Source of the DNA: Paenibacillus sp. A3
Lineage (GTDB): Bacteria; Bacillota; Bacilli; Paenibacillales; NBRC-103111
Length of the DNA: 47,938 nucleotides
Assembly (NCBI RefSeq): GCF_001399685.1
Contig: NZ_JTHN01000072.1
Location: 1-47,938 of the forward strand
Direction: 5' to 3'
Shown here in pieces: positions 6,861 to 14,761 of the stretch. The number at the start of each line of letters is the position of its first letter. Position 1 is the stretch's first letter. Under the pieces are notes generated by a model. That model had not been told where the DNA came from. It saw only the letters and a program-made list of their open reading frames with translations, and did no database searches. Made by a program: the position numbers and the translations under genes.

Positions 6861-8660
6861 TCAGGCCTCTTGTTCGTTCAAAAAGGTAAGCCGCACTTCT
6901 TTCAAATTCATCAGCGCCGAGCCGGTTATTATATCCGGCTTGACCGTTAGCGTATAGATACCAGGCCCGGGAATGCGCACCGTTCCAAGCTCGGCGCTTC
7001 CGAAATCGTACCAGCCGCCCTTCGGCTGCACCATTCCTTGAAGCCGCTGGCCGCACAGCTCTACGCCATACGTGCCTCCGGCTTCGCCTTCCGCCGCTCC
7101 GTATACGACCGTTACCTGGCAAGTTCCAGCCGTTTCTGCGCGGAACGTCCATTGGATATAGTCTGCGGGATTGATCCAGTCCGTGACAACGTCTCGGTCT
7201 CTTTTGCCGGTATCGTAACGCAGCGCGCTGCCGTGGATGTCGCCGTCGAAGGCGCCGAACCGGTTGATATAATCGCGCTCCAGCAGCCGTTTCACCGGAT
7301 TGGCGTCAATCGCGCCTTCGTACTCGACAACGATAACGGTGATGTTCGGGTCAAGCGGGTCAGCAGGCACATCGATCAGCACGTCTTCGCTGTTCAACCG
7401 GCGATGGGGAAGCGGGCGCCGCTGCGGATCGGCCAGCAGGTACGCGCTTACGACGTCGTTGCGCAGCCCCGGAACGATCAGCCGCCCGCTTGCGGGCCAT
7501 TCGAACACGTGCAGATAGAGGAGGCCGTCCTTTGTCGTGCAGCGACCCCACTGCGGCTTGCCGAGCGGGCTTCCGGTCGTCCCGTATACGCTCTCGCCGT
7601 TCGTTTTCAGCCATTGTCCGATCTTGCGCAAAATATGCTTCGACGGTTCGTCGAATTCGCCCTCCGGTGTCGGGCCTACGTTCAGCAGATAGTTGCCGTT
7701 CAAGCTGAACACGTCGATCATGTTGTGGAGAATGCTTGTCACGGATTTCCAGTTGTGATCCGTTTTCTTGTAGCCCCAAGAATCGTTCATCGTGTGGATC
7801 GATTCCCAATCTTTGCGGTTGATCCGGATGTGCAGCTGATTGTCGCCGGAATTGCCGTAATCCCCGAAGCCGTCCCGGCGCACGCGGCGGTTCACCAGAC
7901 AATCCGGCTGCAGGCTGCGGACCGTATCGACAAACCTCTGTCCCTGCTCGTCGGTCACCTTATGCCCGCAATCGAACCATACGATGGCGACATCGCCGTA
8001 GCCGGTCAGCAGCTCCCGGACTTGCGGAAATGCCTTTTCCTCCAAATACCGCTCATACCGCGTAAATTTGTCCTCATCGTTCACCCACGATTCCAAAGGG
8101 TCCCATGCCCCGATATTGTTCGGATAATCATGTGTGTTGCCCTGGGAATCGGGATGATGCCAGTCCATCGAGTGGGAGTAATAGAAGCACAGCTTGATTC
8201 TTTCCTTGCGGCAAGCCGCGGCTAATTCCTTCATCGGGTCGCGGCCGAAAGGGGAGCGTTTGACGATATTAAAATCGTCTGCGGCCGAATTGTACAAAGC
8301 AAAGCCGTCGTGATGCTTCGCCGTGAACACGATATATTTCATACCGGCATCTTTAGCGGCCTGTACCCAGGCTTCCGCATTGAAGCTGACCGGGTTGAAC
8401 GCTTCCGCGAGCCGCTCGTATTCCTTCACCGGAATTTCGCCGCGCAGCATAATGTGCTCTCCGTAAGCGCCCGGCACCGTCCGGCCTTTCCAGACGCCGC
8501 CCAGCAGCGAATACAATCCCCAGTGGATAAACATGCCGAAGCGCGCCTCCCGCCACCAAGCCAGCCTGCGGTCCTTCAGCTCTTCCTTCGGCGAGAGCGG
8601 GGTCGCCTGATCGGCCGCTTCCGCTTCCGCATTATCCATATACATATCCCGTTTGATCAC
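6861..8660 (-). CDS. Alpha-L-fucosidase, GH29 (cytoplasmic)
   Basis: Hydrolyses alpha-L-fucosyl linkages. The 599-aa protein starts with the family block RLAWWREARFGMFIHWGLYS (His46 in the sugar pocket), then YIVFTAKHHDGFALYNS (His116/His117), and VAIVWFDCGH with the predicted nucleophile Asp230. An (alpha/beta)8 barrel extends to about residue 360, followed by a beta-sandwich and a C-terminal carbohydrate-binding-like domain (YIQWTFRAETAGTCQVTVVYG, about 500-590). There is no signal peptide, so it acts inside the cell on imported fucosides. The start is GTG 8660 with GGAGG seven bases upstream. It is divergent from an AraC regulator, a common inducible arrangement; no ABC transporter gene lies beside it. 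Confidence 0.93.
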   Translation of the reverse strand: MIKRDMYMDNAEAEAADQATPLSPKEELKDRRLAWWREARFGMFIHWGLYSLLGGVWKGRTVPGAYGEHIMLRGEIPVKEYERLAEAFNPVSFNAEAWVQAAKDAGMKYIVFTAKHHDGFALYNSAADDFNIVKRSPFGRDPMKELAAACRKERIKLCFYYSHSMDWHHPDSQGNTHDYPNNIGAWDPLESWVNDEDKFTRYERYLEEKAFPQVRELLTGYGDVAIVWFDCGHKVTDEQGQRFVDTVRSLQPDCLVNRRVRRDGFGDYGNSGDNQLHIRINRKDWESIHTMNDSWGYKKTDHNWKSVTSILHNMIDVFSLNGNYLLNVGPTPEGEFDEPSKHILRKIGQWLKTNGESVYGTTGSPLGKPQWGRCTTKDGLLYLHVFEWPASGRLIVPGLRNDVVSAYLLADPQRRPLPHRRLNSEDVLIDVPADPLDPNITVIVVEYEGAIDANPVKRLLERDYINRFGAFDGDIHGSALRYDTGKRDRDVVTDWINPADYIQWTFRAETAGTCQVTVVYGAAEGEAGGTYGVELCGQRLQGMVQPKGGWYDFGSAELGTVRIPGPGIYTLTVKPDIITGSALMNLKEVRLTFLNEQEA

Positions 8661-8747
8661 CGAGAAGCCTCCATCCGTTCGCGGTTGATTGCTGCCGCGT
8701 TGCTTACTCCCATTGTACCCGGCATATGATATAATCCCTATGGATGC

Positions 8748-8776
8748 GGTTAACGCTTATTTGTACGAAATTAACC
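8748..8776. promoter_or_regulatory. Inverted repeat in fucosidase-AraC intergenic region
   Basis: GGTTAA (8748-8753) and TTAACC (8771-8776) are separated by 17 bases, just downstream of a TATGATATAAT -10-like sequence (8725-8735). This is a possible site for the AraC protein. Six-base arms alone are modest evidence. Confidence 0.35.
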
Positions 8777-8816
8777 TTTTTTCGAACCGTCAAGTTACGC
8801 TCTTCGAGGTGCTGCG

Positions 8817-9680
8817 ATGTCAAACAACGAACCGGATTTCTCGCTGCTCAGCCATTTGCTGACGGATATGAAGACGGAATTGCTCAACGCAAGACGGAGC
8901 AAATGCAATCCCGACTGGATTCAAAAGCCGTTCACCCCCGCGTACAGCAAAATTTATTACATTTGCGAAGGGGAAGGGCGGATGACGGTTGGCGGGCAGG
9001 AACTGTTCCCCCGGCCAGGGCAGCTTGTTTTTGCTCCGGCCGGGCTGGTGCAATCGTTCTCGGTTACCGATCCGGCCCGGACGTATTCGATGTATTGGTG
9101 CCATTTTACGTCCGACTTGAATTGGGCGGGACTTTTTTCGTTGTTCAAGCTGCCCTATTGTTTGACGGCACAGGAGCCTTCCGAAGCGATTGTACTGTTC
9201 GAGAGGCTGGCGGACGAGCATAGCGCAAAGAAAGGACCGGCCAGGTCGATCCGGATCGAGGCTGCGTTGTTGAGCGTCATTGCCTGCTATTTGGAGCAGG
9301 CGGTGTTGAGGCAGGAGGAGCAGACAGGCCTATCGTTCCGTCACAGCAAGCTTGGAGAGGTGCTGGACTACATTGACGCGCATTTGGCCGAGGAGATGAC
9401 AATTGCCGAACTGGCCGACATCGTGCATCACCATCCCAATTATTTTGTGCGCTTCTTCAAGCGCCAGCTCGGGACGACGCCGATGACGTACATCTACGAG
9501 CGTCGGCTCGAAAAAGCGAAGCAGCTCATCGGTTCGACCGACATGACCATCGGCGAGGTGGCGCAGGCGACTGGCTTTCACGACCTTTTTCATCTGTCTA
9601 AAAACTTCAAAAAATCGGTCGGTATCGCGCCTACGGAGTACCGCAGCTTATCCCGCGGATTGCAGCTGCCTTCCGAATAG
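8817..9680 (+). CDS. AraC-family transcriptional regulator
   Basis: A 287-aa regulator. An N-terminal cupin sugar-sensing domain (about 35-150) carries YICEGEGRMTVGGQELFPRPGQLVFAPAG. The C-terminal double helix-turn-helix (about 185-283) carries EEMTIAELADIVHHHPNYFVRFFKRQLG and IGEVAQATGFHDLFHLSKNFKK. ATG 8817 has CGAGGT six bases upstream. It is divergent from the GH29 fucosidase, 156 bp apart, so the simplest inference is that it controls that gene in response to a fucoside or related sugar. A hairpin follows the stop. Confidence 0.92.
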   Translation: MSNNEPDFSLLSHLLTDMKTELLNARRSKCNPDWIQKPFTPAYSKIYYICEGEGRMTVGGQELFPRPGQLVFAPAGLVQSFSVTDPARTYSMYWCHFTSDLNWAGLFSLFKLPYCLTAQEPSEAIVLFERLADEHSAKKGPARSIRIEAALLSVIACYLEQAVLRQEEQTGLSFRHSKLGEVLDYIDAHLAEEMTIAELADIVHHHPNYFVRFFKRQLGTTPMTYIYERRLEKAKQLIGSTDMTIGEVAQATGFHDLFHLSKNFKKSVGIAPTEYRSLSRGLQLPSE

Positions 9681-9691
9681 GGGCATAAAAC

Positions 9692-9737
9692 AAGACCGCT
9701 CTTCCTGCCACCGTAGCGGAGGCCGAAGAGCGGTCTT
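9692..9737 (+). terminator. Terminator after AraC gene
   Basis: AAGACCGCTCTTC (9692-9704) pairs with GAAGAGCGGTCTT (9725-9737), a 13-bp perfect stem. The T-run after it is short (TTATACT), so it may also serve the convergent 62-aa gene. Confidence 0.65.
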
Positions 9738-9762
9738 ATACTGGTTATGACGCTTTACTCAT

Positions 9763-9951
9763 TCAATGAAGGAAGGCGTCCTTTTGATGTTCCGAAATGC
9801 TGTATTGAATAATTTCCATGGCATCGTCTGTTTCGAGAGCTTCCAGTCCGTTGCGCAGCACGATCTCCGATTCGAGCTCGCGTTTCTTAAGGAATGGATA
9901 CAACTCCGGCGTAAGTCTCATGACAATGGTTGCCAATTTTACGGTTTCCAC
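9763..9951 (-). CDS. Small protein of unknown function
   Basis: A 62-aa soluble protein: a beta-like start (VKLATIVMRL), then two predicted helices rich in Glu/Lys/Arg, ending SEHQKDAFLH. The size and strand-helix-helix order could suit a ribbon-helix-helix DNA-binding protein, but no diagnostic residues are visible. GTG 9951 is chosen because GGGAAGGG lies about eight bases upstream; the upstream ATG codons at 9957 and 9972 are either too close to it or lack a site. It is monocistronic between the AraC and YitT genes. Confidence 0.55.
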   Translation of the reverse strand: METVKLATIVMRLTPELYPFLKKRELESEIVLRNGLEALETDDAMEIIQYSISEHQKDAFLH

Positions 9952-10087
9952 AAGCATCACCCTTCCCGTCATCTGTTGTTTAGAGATCAGGACTTACGAG
10001 TAATTCAGGTTAAGCCTTGGAAAAACGGTATGAAATTACTCCTCCAGTATAGCATATTTCTAAAGTTCTATGTACCGGAAATTTTGC

Positions 10088-10942
10088 TTAATTGCCTTGT
10101 TCGCTCCGGTCGGAGCGGCGGAACAAACCCATGACGCCTACGGTTTCGGTGATGTTGACGAAAGCCTGCGGATCCCATTGGCGCACCAGGTTTTGCAGCT
10201 CGTTCAATTCGTAGCGCGTTGTCACCGTCATCAGCATATGCTGCGGTTCCTTCGTATATGCTCCTTCGGTATCGATGACCGTGACGCCGCGCTTGAGCTT
10301 TTGCATTTTTTTCAGGAGCAAATCCTTTTTCTTGGTGATGATGAAGACGGTTACTTTCAAATGCCGGATATGAATCGTATCGATGACTTTGCCTGTAATG
10401 AACATGGACAGCATGGAGTACAGGGCCAGGTCCCAGTTGTTTTTGAAAAAGCCGAGGGCCACGATGACAATGCCGTTCAGACCGAACAGAAACGTGCCAA
10501 GCGAAAAATCCCGTTTGCGCGTGAGGATGGAAGCGATGATGTCAAAACCGCCGGTCGATCCGCCTACCCGCATCGAAATGCCGGTTCCGATCCCGACCAG
10601 CACGCCTCCGGCAACGGAAGACATAATTAAATCTTTGCTGACGGTCATCGTAGGGATCAGCTGCATGAACCAAGTCGTCAGTACAACCGAGACGACGCTC
10701 AAAATAATGAATTTGCGCCCGAGCGTCAGCAGCCCCCAGATCAGCAGCGGCGCATTAAAGATAAGAAACAAGAGCGAAATATTCCAATCCGTAAAATAAC
10801 CGACCAGCATGGATACGCCGGAAATGCCGCCGCTGAGCAATTGATGGGGGATCAAGAACAGGTTGAAGCTCGAGGCGATCAGAGCCGAGCCAAGAAGACA
10901 GGCGATTAAAGAACCGGTCCAGGAACGTTGAAGCTGAAACAT
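10088..10942 (-). CDS. YitT-family membrane protein (DUF161/DUF2179)
   Basis: A 284-aa protein with five or six membrane helices in the first 190 residues (YitT domain: SSFNLFLIPHQLLSGGISGVSM, then GIGTGISMRVGGSTGGFDI). A cytoplasmic C-terminal DUF2179 domain follows (about 200-275: KVTVFIITKKKDLLLKKMQ). The family is widespread in Firmicutes with no settled biochemical role; DUF2179 is suspected to bind a nucleotide ligand. ATG 10942 has GGGAGGTG upstream. It is monocistronic, separated from DUF4247 by a terminator. Confidence 0.93.
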   Translation of the reverse strand: MFQLQRSWTGSLIACLLGSALIASSFNLFLIPHQLLSGGISGVSMLVGYFTDWNISLLFLIFNAPLLIWGLLTLGRKFIILSVVSVVLTTWFMQLIPTMTVSKDLIMSSVAGGVLVGIGTGISMRVGGSTGGFDIIASILTRKRDFSLGTFLFGLNGIVIVALGFFKNNWDLALYSMLSMFITGKVIDTIHIRHLKVTVFIITKKKDLLLKKMQKLKRGVTVIDTEGAYTKEPQHMLMTVTTRYELNELQNLVRQWDPQAFVNITETVGVMGLFRRSDRSEQGN

Positions 10943-11004
10943 GAATGCACCTCCCGCATGCTTTTAGTATGAAGCGTTTTAACGGTTTTGAACCCCGAAA
11001 GCCG

Positions 11005-11045
11005 AAAAAGAGCCAAGCTTCCCTTGGGTAAGGGAAAGCTTGGCG
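11005..11045 (-). terminator. Terminator after DUF4247 lipoprotein gene
   Basis: On the minus strand GCCAAGCTTTCCCTT pairs with AAGGGAAGCTTGGC and is followed by CTCTTTTTC. The stem lies just past the lipoprotein stop codon. Confidence 0.85.
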
Positions 11046-11048
11046 GTC

Positions 11049-11846
11049 TTATTTGCGCTTGAACGATCCGGAACGCGAACTGGTGCTCGGCTTCGAGGAA
11101 CCGGAGGAAGGCGTCTTATAAGTCGGTTTGGAGCCGTCGCTCTTTCTGGCCGAATCCCCTACGGTCGGATTGCTTTTCGGCGGTGTGCCGGTCTGCGGAT
11201 TCGACGGTGTGGTCGTCTGTGAATTCGACGGCGTGTTTGTTTGTGAATTTGGCGGCGTCGTGCTAAAGCTTCCCTTGCGGTCGGACGTCGAAGGCTGCGG
11301 CTTGGTCGTCGAGCCTGTCGAACCTGTAGATCCCGCCGAACCCGGGTAAGGGACGGATTGGTACCTGCCGTAATCGTTATAGCGTTTGCTCGACGTATAC
11401 CCCTTGTAATCGTAGCCCGAGCCGCGGCTGCTGTTGAACCATCCGCCGCCGAACAGGGATTGCAGCAGCGTTGCCGCAACATAGCCCTGAAGGAACGAGG
11501 AGTCGTAGTTTTCTTTGGCGTATTGGATGGAGTCAACCTCGACCAAGGTCGTCCCTTCGGCGTTCGGGTCCTTTTGTACGTTGATGATCTTATTATCGTA
11601 GACCAGGAACATCCGCTCTGCCGAATCCTTGCTCATTTCGGTCGGCTTTTCCTTGTCTGCGATTTCCTTGGCGACGGTCGGCACGTCTTTGCCAGCGACG
11701 GAATAAATTTTAGCCGTGCTCTTTCCTTGCCCTTGAACGTCGATTAACGAATAGTTGTCTTTAATATAGTTGCCGGCGTCGCCGCAAGCGGCCAGCAACG
11801 TAAATACCAGCAGGATGGCAATCCATTTGGATAATTTGTTGATCAT
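11049..11846 (-). CDS. DUF4247 lipoprotein
   Basis: A 265-aa exported lipoprotein with lipobox LLAAC (Cys21). Residues about 25-135 form the DUF4247 domain (NYIKDNYSLIDVQGQG through DSIQYAKENYDSSFLQGYVAATLLQSLFGG). The C-terminal 120 residues are low complexity, rich in Ser/Thr/Pro/Gly, with a repeating S-Q-T-x-T-P-S-N unit (about 205-230), and end in a basic KRK. Function is unknown. It follows DUF4178 by 60 bp on the same strand. In other Bacilli these two families often sit with DUF350 and a spermidine-synthase-like protein; those are absent here. Confidence 0.88.
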   Translation of the reverse strand: MINKLSKWIAILLVFTLLAACGDAGNYIKDNYSLIDVQGQGKSTAKIYSVAGKDVPTVAKEIADKEKPTEMSKDSAERMFLVYDNKIINVQKDPNAEGTTLVEVDSIQYAKENYDSSFLQGYVAATLLQSLFGGGWFNSSRGSGYDYKGYTSSKRYNDYGRYQSVPYPGSAGSTGSTGSTTKPQPSTSDRKGSFSTTPPNSQTNTPSNSQTTTPSNPQTGTPPKSNPTVGDSARKSDGSKPTYKTPSSGSSKPSTSSRSGSFKRK

Positions 11847-11906
11847 GCGGCGGTCACCTCCGTTTCAAGCTGTTTATGAATCCGATTAGGAAATGAGGAC
11901 TAACGG

Positions 11907-12440
11907 TCATCGGGAGCCCTTCATAAATTTAATTTGTCCCGCCGGTGTCGGGGAGCCTTCCATGGCGACATACTTTCCGTCCTGCCATTGCAGGAAGAAG
12001 TAACGGTTCTCCGAACCGAAATAGCGCCAGAACATGACCTCGTCTCCTGCGCGGAAATCGGTGTTCCCTTCGACACGCACCGTATCCGTGCGGTTATGCT
12101 CCATATGGTACGTTACTTCGCCGCCGACGTCGAGCACGGACGGCACGTCGTTCGGATCGTCAAGCGAACCTTCCACAAATTCGCATAAAAAACATTCGTA
12201 CGTACGCCCTTTTTCCACAAGCAGACATGATATATGCTTGCCGTTTTGCAGATAATATGCAAAGCGGTGCGGCGCAAACCCGCGGTCAAAATAAACGGCC
12301 TTGCCGGATACGACATATTCTTCAAGGTCTACGTTAAGAATATCGCCGACCACCGTTTCCTCGAGCGGATTCGTTGGCTTCACTTCCGGCTCCGGATTGT
12401 TGCTTTTAATAATTGAACCGACTCGTTTCCATATGGACAT
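11907..12440 (-). CDS. DUF4178 protein
   Basis: A 177-aa soluble protein with the DUF4178 fold (about 35-170): VGDILNVDLEEYVVSGKAVYF, then FAYYLQNGKHISCLLVEKG, and a WRYFGSENRYFFLQWQDGKYVAMEG end. It is a predicted beta-rich domain of unknown function that usually partners DUF4247 and DUF350 genes. The ATG at 12440 (MSIWKRVGSII) is chosen because AAAAGGAG is about ten bases upstream; ATG 12446 is too close, and the TTG at 12461 lies inside that site. It is first of a two-gene unit with DUF4247. Confidence 0.82.
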   Translation of the reverse strand: MSIWKRVGSIIKSNNPEPEVKPTNPLEETVVGDILNVDLEEYVVSGKAVYFDRGFAPHRFAYYLQNGKHISCLLVEKGRTYECFLCEFVEGSLDDPNDVPSVLDVGGEVTYHMEHNRTDTVRVEGNTDFRAGDEVMFWRYFGSENRYFFLQWQDGKYVAMEGSPTPAGQIKFMKGSR

Positions 12441-12545
12441 GGGCATTTCGCTCCTTTTCAAAATCGACGAATATATTTATTATATACGATATTCGGCGAA
12501 TTTGGGTTTCAAGTTTGAACAATTCTGGAATATGACAGCAGGGTA

Positions 12546-12554
12546 TGGTATACT
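12546..12554 (+). promoter_or_regulatory. Extended -10 promoter for DEAD-box helicase
   Basis: TGGTATACT matches an extended -10 (TGnTATACT) with no good -35. It would give a leader of about 140 nt before the TTG start. That leader holds an eight-codon reading frame with its own GGAAGG site (12617-12643). Confidence 0.45.
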
Positions 12555-12700
12555 ACTAAAGATATTCTTAAGTACGGCCTTGACTGTTCATATTGACACG
12601 GCTTGGAAGGTGTTTCATGAAGAGATTAAAAATAGAAGATAGGAGCGCACTTAAGGGTATAGACAAAAGAAAACCCTAGAACAAAGGAGATTGAAATCAT

Positions 12701-14278
12701 TTGAAAACTTTCAGTGAATTCGGCTTAGAGCCAAAGGTACTTCGCGCAATTACGGAAATGGGCTTCGAGGAGTCGACCCCGATCCAGGAAAAAGCCATTC
12801 CGGTAGCGATGGAGGGACGCGACCTTATCGGCCAAGCGCAAACGGGAACAGGGAAAACCGCGGCATTCGGCATTCCGCTCATTAACAAAATCGACATTAA
12901 AGAAGAGCGGATCGTCGCTTTGATCATGTGCCCGACACGTGAATTGGCAATCCAGGTAGCGGAAGAGATCGAGAAGCTGGGACGCTTCAAGGGCATTCGC
13001 TCCCTGCCGATTTACGGCGGTCAAGATATCGTAAAGCAAATTCGCGCGCTGCGTAAAAAGCCGCAAATCATTATCGGTACGCCGGGCCGTCTGCTCGATC
13101 ACATCAACCGTAAAACCATTAAGCTGGACGACGTGCAAACCGTCATCTTGGACGAGGCTGACGAAATGCTCGACATGGGCTTCATGGAGGATATTCAATC
13201 GATCCTGAAGCTCGTACCGGATGAGCGTCAAACGATGTTGTTCTCGGCGACGATGCCGATCAACATTCAGAAGCTGGCTCAGCAATTTTTGACCAACCCG
13301 GAGCACGTATCCGTCATTCCGAAGCAAGTTAGCGCGCCGCTGATCGACCAATCCTACATCGAGCTTCACGAGCGCCAGAAATTCGAAGCGCTCTGCCGCT
13401 TGATCGACATGGAAGCGCCGGACCTTGCAATCATCTTCGGCCGGACGAAGCGTCGGGTCGACGAGCTCTCCGAAGCATTGCAGAAGCGCGGCTATACCGC
13501 AGAAGGTCTGCATGGGGACCTGTCCCAAAATCAGCGTGACAACGTGATGCGCAAATTCCGTGACGGAAGCATCGATGTTCTCGTTGCAACCGACGTAGCG
13601 GCCCGCGGTTTGGACGTATCGGGCGTTACTCACGTCATCAACTTCGACCTGCCGCAGGACCCGGAAAGCTACGTGCACCGGATCGGCCGTACCGGTCGTG
13701 CGGGCAAGGAAGGCGCAGCCTATACGTTCGTTACGCCGCGCGAGATCGACCACCTGCATTTTATCGAGAAAATTACGCGTCACAAAATTTCCCGCAAGCC
13801 GATGCCAAGCCTGGCGGAAGCCATCGAAGGCAAGCAAAAAATGACGGCAGAGCGCGTGCTGGAAGCGATGCAAAGCGAAGACCACAATCAATATAAAGGT
13901 CTTGCGATTTCCCTGCTGGAGCAGCACGATTCCGTTCATCTTCTGGCTGCAGCGTTCAAGCTGCTTACCGGCGAGAAGAAAGACATCGAAATCGAGTTGA
14001 CACCGGAAGATCCGATCCGTGCGAAGAAAAGAAGACCGGACATCCGCAGCAACGGACGCAGACCGTCGGGCTCTTACGGTACGGCTGGCGGCGCACGCCG
14101 CAACGATCGTCCTTACGGCGACCGCGGCGGCTATCGTGGCGGCGACCGCAACCGTCGCGACGGCGGCGGATACCGTGACGGCGGGCGCGACCGCGCCTAC
14201 CGCGGTCGTTCGGACCGTGACAATCGCGGAGGGTACTCCCGTTCCTCCAACCGCTCGAACGAAGAAACACTCGTGTAA
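12701..14278 (+). CDS. cshA: DEAD-box ATP-dependent RNA helicase, CshA-like
   Basis: A 525-aa RNA helicase involved in RNA turnover, ribosome assembly and cold growth. Motifs in order: F-upstream Q motif TPIQ (27-30), Walker A AQTGTGKT (46-53), PTRELA (78-83), DEAD (151-154), SAT (182-184), then helicase C with [11 protein letters not shown] and [10 protein letters not shown] (about 325). The tail after about residue 450 is Arg/Gly/Tyr-rich with RGG repeats for RNA binding. The start is TTG 12701 with AAAGGAG eleven bases upstream. It is monocistronic with a long leader and a strong terminator, as expected for a cold-responsive gene. Confidence 0.95.
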   Translation: MKTFSEFGLEPKVLRAITEMGFEESTPIQEKAIPVAMEGRDLIGQAQTGTGKTAAFGIPLINKIDIKEERIVALIMCPTRELAIQVAEEIEKLGRFKGIRSLPIYGGQDIVKQIRALRKKPQIIIGTPGRLLDHINRKTIKLDDVQTVILDEADEMLDMGFMEDIQSILKLVPDERQTMLFSATMPINIQKLAQQFLTNPEHVSVIPKQVSAPLIDQSYIELHERQKFEALCRLIDMEAPDLAIIFGRTKRRVDELSEALQKRGYTAEGLHGDLSQNQRDNVMRKFRDGSIDVLVATDVAARGLDVSGVTHVINFDLPQDPESYVHRIGRTGRAGKEGAAYTFVTPREIDHLHFIEKITRHKISRKPMPSLAEAIEGKQKMTAERVLEAMQSEDHNQYKGLAISLLEQHDSVHLLAAAFKLLTGEKKDIEIELTPEDPIRAKKRRPDIRSNGRRPSGSYGTAGGARRNDRPYGDRGGYRGGDRNRRDGGGYRDGGRDRAYRGRSDRDNRGGYSRSSNRSNEETLV

Positions 14279-14280
14279 TA

Positions 14281-14323
14281 AAAAAGAAGCAAGCGCGCCA
14301 CTTCGGCGGGCTTGCTTCTTTTT
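14281..14323 (+). terminator. Terminator after cshA
   Basis: AAAAAGAAGCAAGC (14281-14294) pairs with GCTTGCTTCTTTTT (14310-14323), followed by further T. It begins three bases after the stop. Confidence 0.93.
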
Positions 14324-14330
14324 TTGATAA

Positions 14331-14370
14331 AGAAAAAGGCAGGCCCTGTACGCATTCGCACATGCCTGCC
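14331..14370 (-). terminator. Minus-strand terminator after YjcZ-like gene
   Basis: Read on the minus strand, GGCAGGC (from 14370) pairs with GCCTGCC (14338-14344) and runs into TTTTTCTTT. It is placed 22 bases after the small gene's stop. Confidence 0.7.
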
Positions 14371-14391
14371 ATTTCCTAGTTAAATGCATTA

Positions 14392-14487
14392 TTAGAAAAA
14401 TAAGCCGCGGCTAACGATGACCAGCAGAATAAACAGAACCAAGATAACAGCAGTGGAAGTTCTAAATCCTCCTGCGAAACCACCCAT
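14392..14487 (-). CDS. YjcZ-like sporulation peptide
   Basis: A 31-aa hydrophobic peptide: a Gly-rich start MGGFAGGF, a polar RTST, then one membrane helix AVILVLFILLVIV ending SRGLFF. This is the layout of the YjcZ/YjcZ-like family of tiny sporulation-associated membrane proteins in Bacilli. AAGGAGG lies about nine bases before ATG 14487, and a minus-strand terminator follows, so it has complete expression signals despite its length. A longer overlapping frame on the same strand (from 14672) lacks family resemblance. Expression late in sporulation is inferred from the family only. Confidence 0.75.
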   Translation of the reverse strand: MGGFAGGFRTSTAVILVLFILLVIVSRGLFF

Positions 14488-14528
14488 CGTGACCAGCCTC
14501 CTTCCTGTATTTTACCACCAGAAACAGC

Positions 14529-14546
14529 GTTATCCGCACGGATAAC
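14529..14546. promoter_or_regulatory. Near-perfect palindrome upstream of YjcZ-like gene
   Basis: GTTATCCG, CA, CGGATAAC: 8-bp arms with a two-base centre, 42 bp upstream of the YjcZ-like ATG. No T-run follows, so it looks more like an operator than a terminator. The remaining 14488-14761 sequence holds no convincing gene. Confidence 0.45.
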
Positions 14547-14761
14547 AGTTCTCATGTGCAAGTAAAGCTCCTCGACATCCGGGCGCGGGTATCCCTTGCT
14601 TGCCCATGGGACATTACCGCTGCATGCAGATAACGGGATGACCGGGGCTAATTGCGGTTGGTACTTTAGCATATGTTCTTTGGATCATTATGTATGGACG
14701 GCTACCTAGATGGAATGAAATAGGCTATAATAAAACATATAGATGAAGGAGGGCATAGGAT

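Noticed and set aside
7038-8225. 395-aa open frame antisense to the GH29 fucosidase
   Set aside because: A shadow of high-GC codon use; the fucosidase frame carries all family motifs.
11128-11360. Repetitive tract resembling a CRISPR or tandem-repeat array
   Set aside because: The repeats are short, in-frame Ser/Thr/Pro/Gln codons of the DUF4247 tail with no spacer structure.
12725-14389. 554-aa open frame antisense to the DEAD-box helicase
   Set aside because: It mirrors helicase codons, has no domain, and the opposite strand holds every helicase motif.
14376-14672. 98-aa minus-strand frame overlapping the YjcZ-like gene
   Set aside because: No family resemblance, a poorly spaced ribosome site, and it conflicts with the better-supported 31-aa gene.
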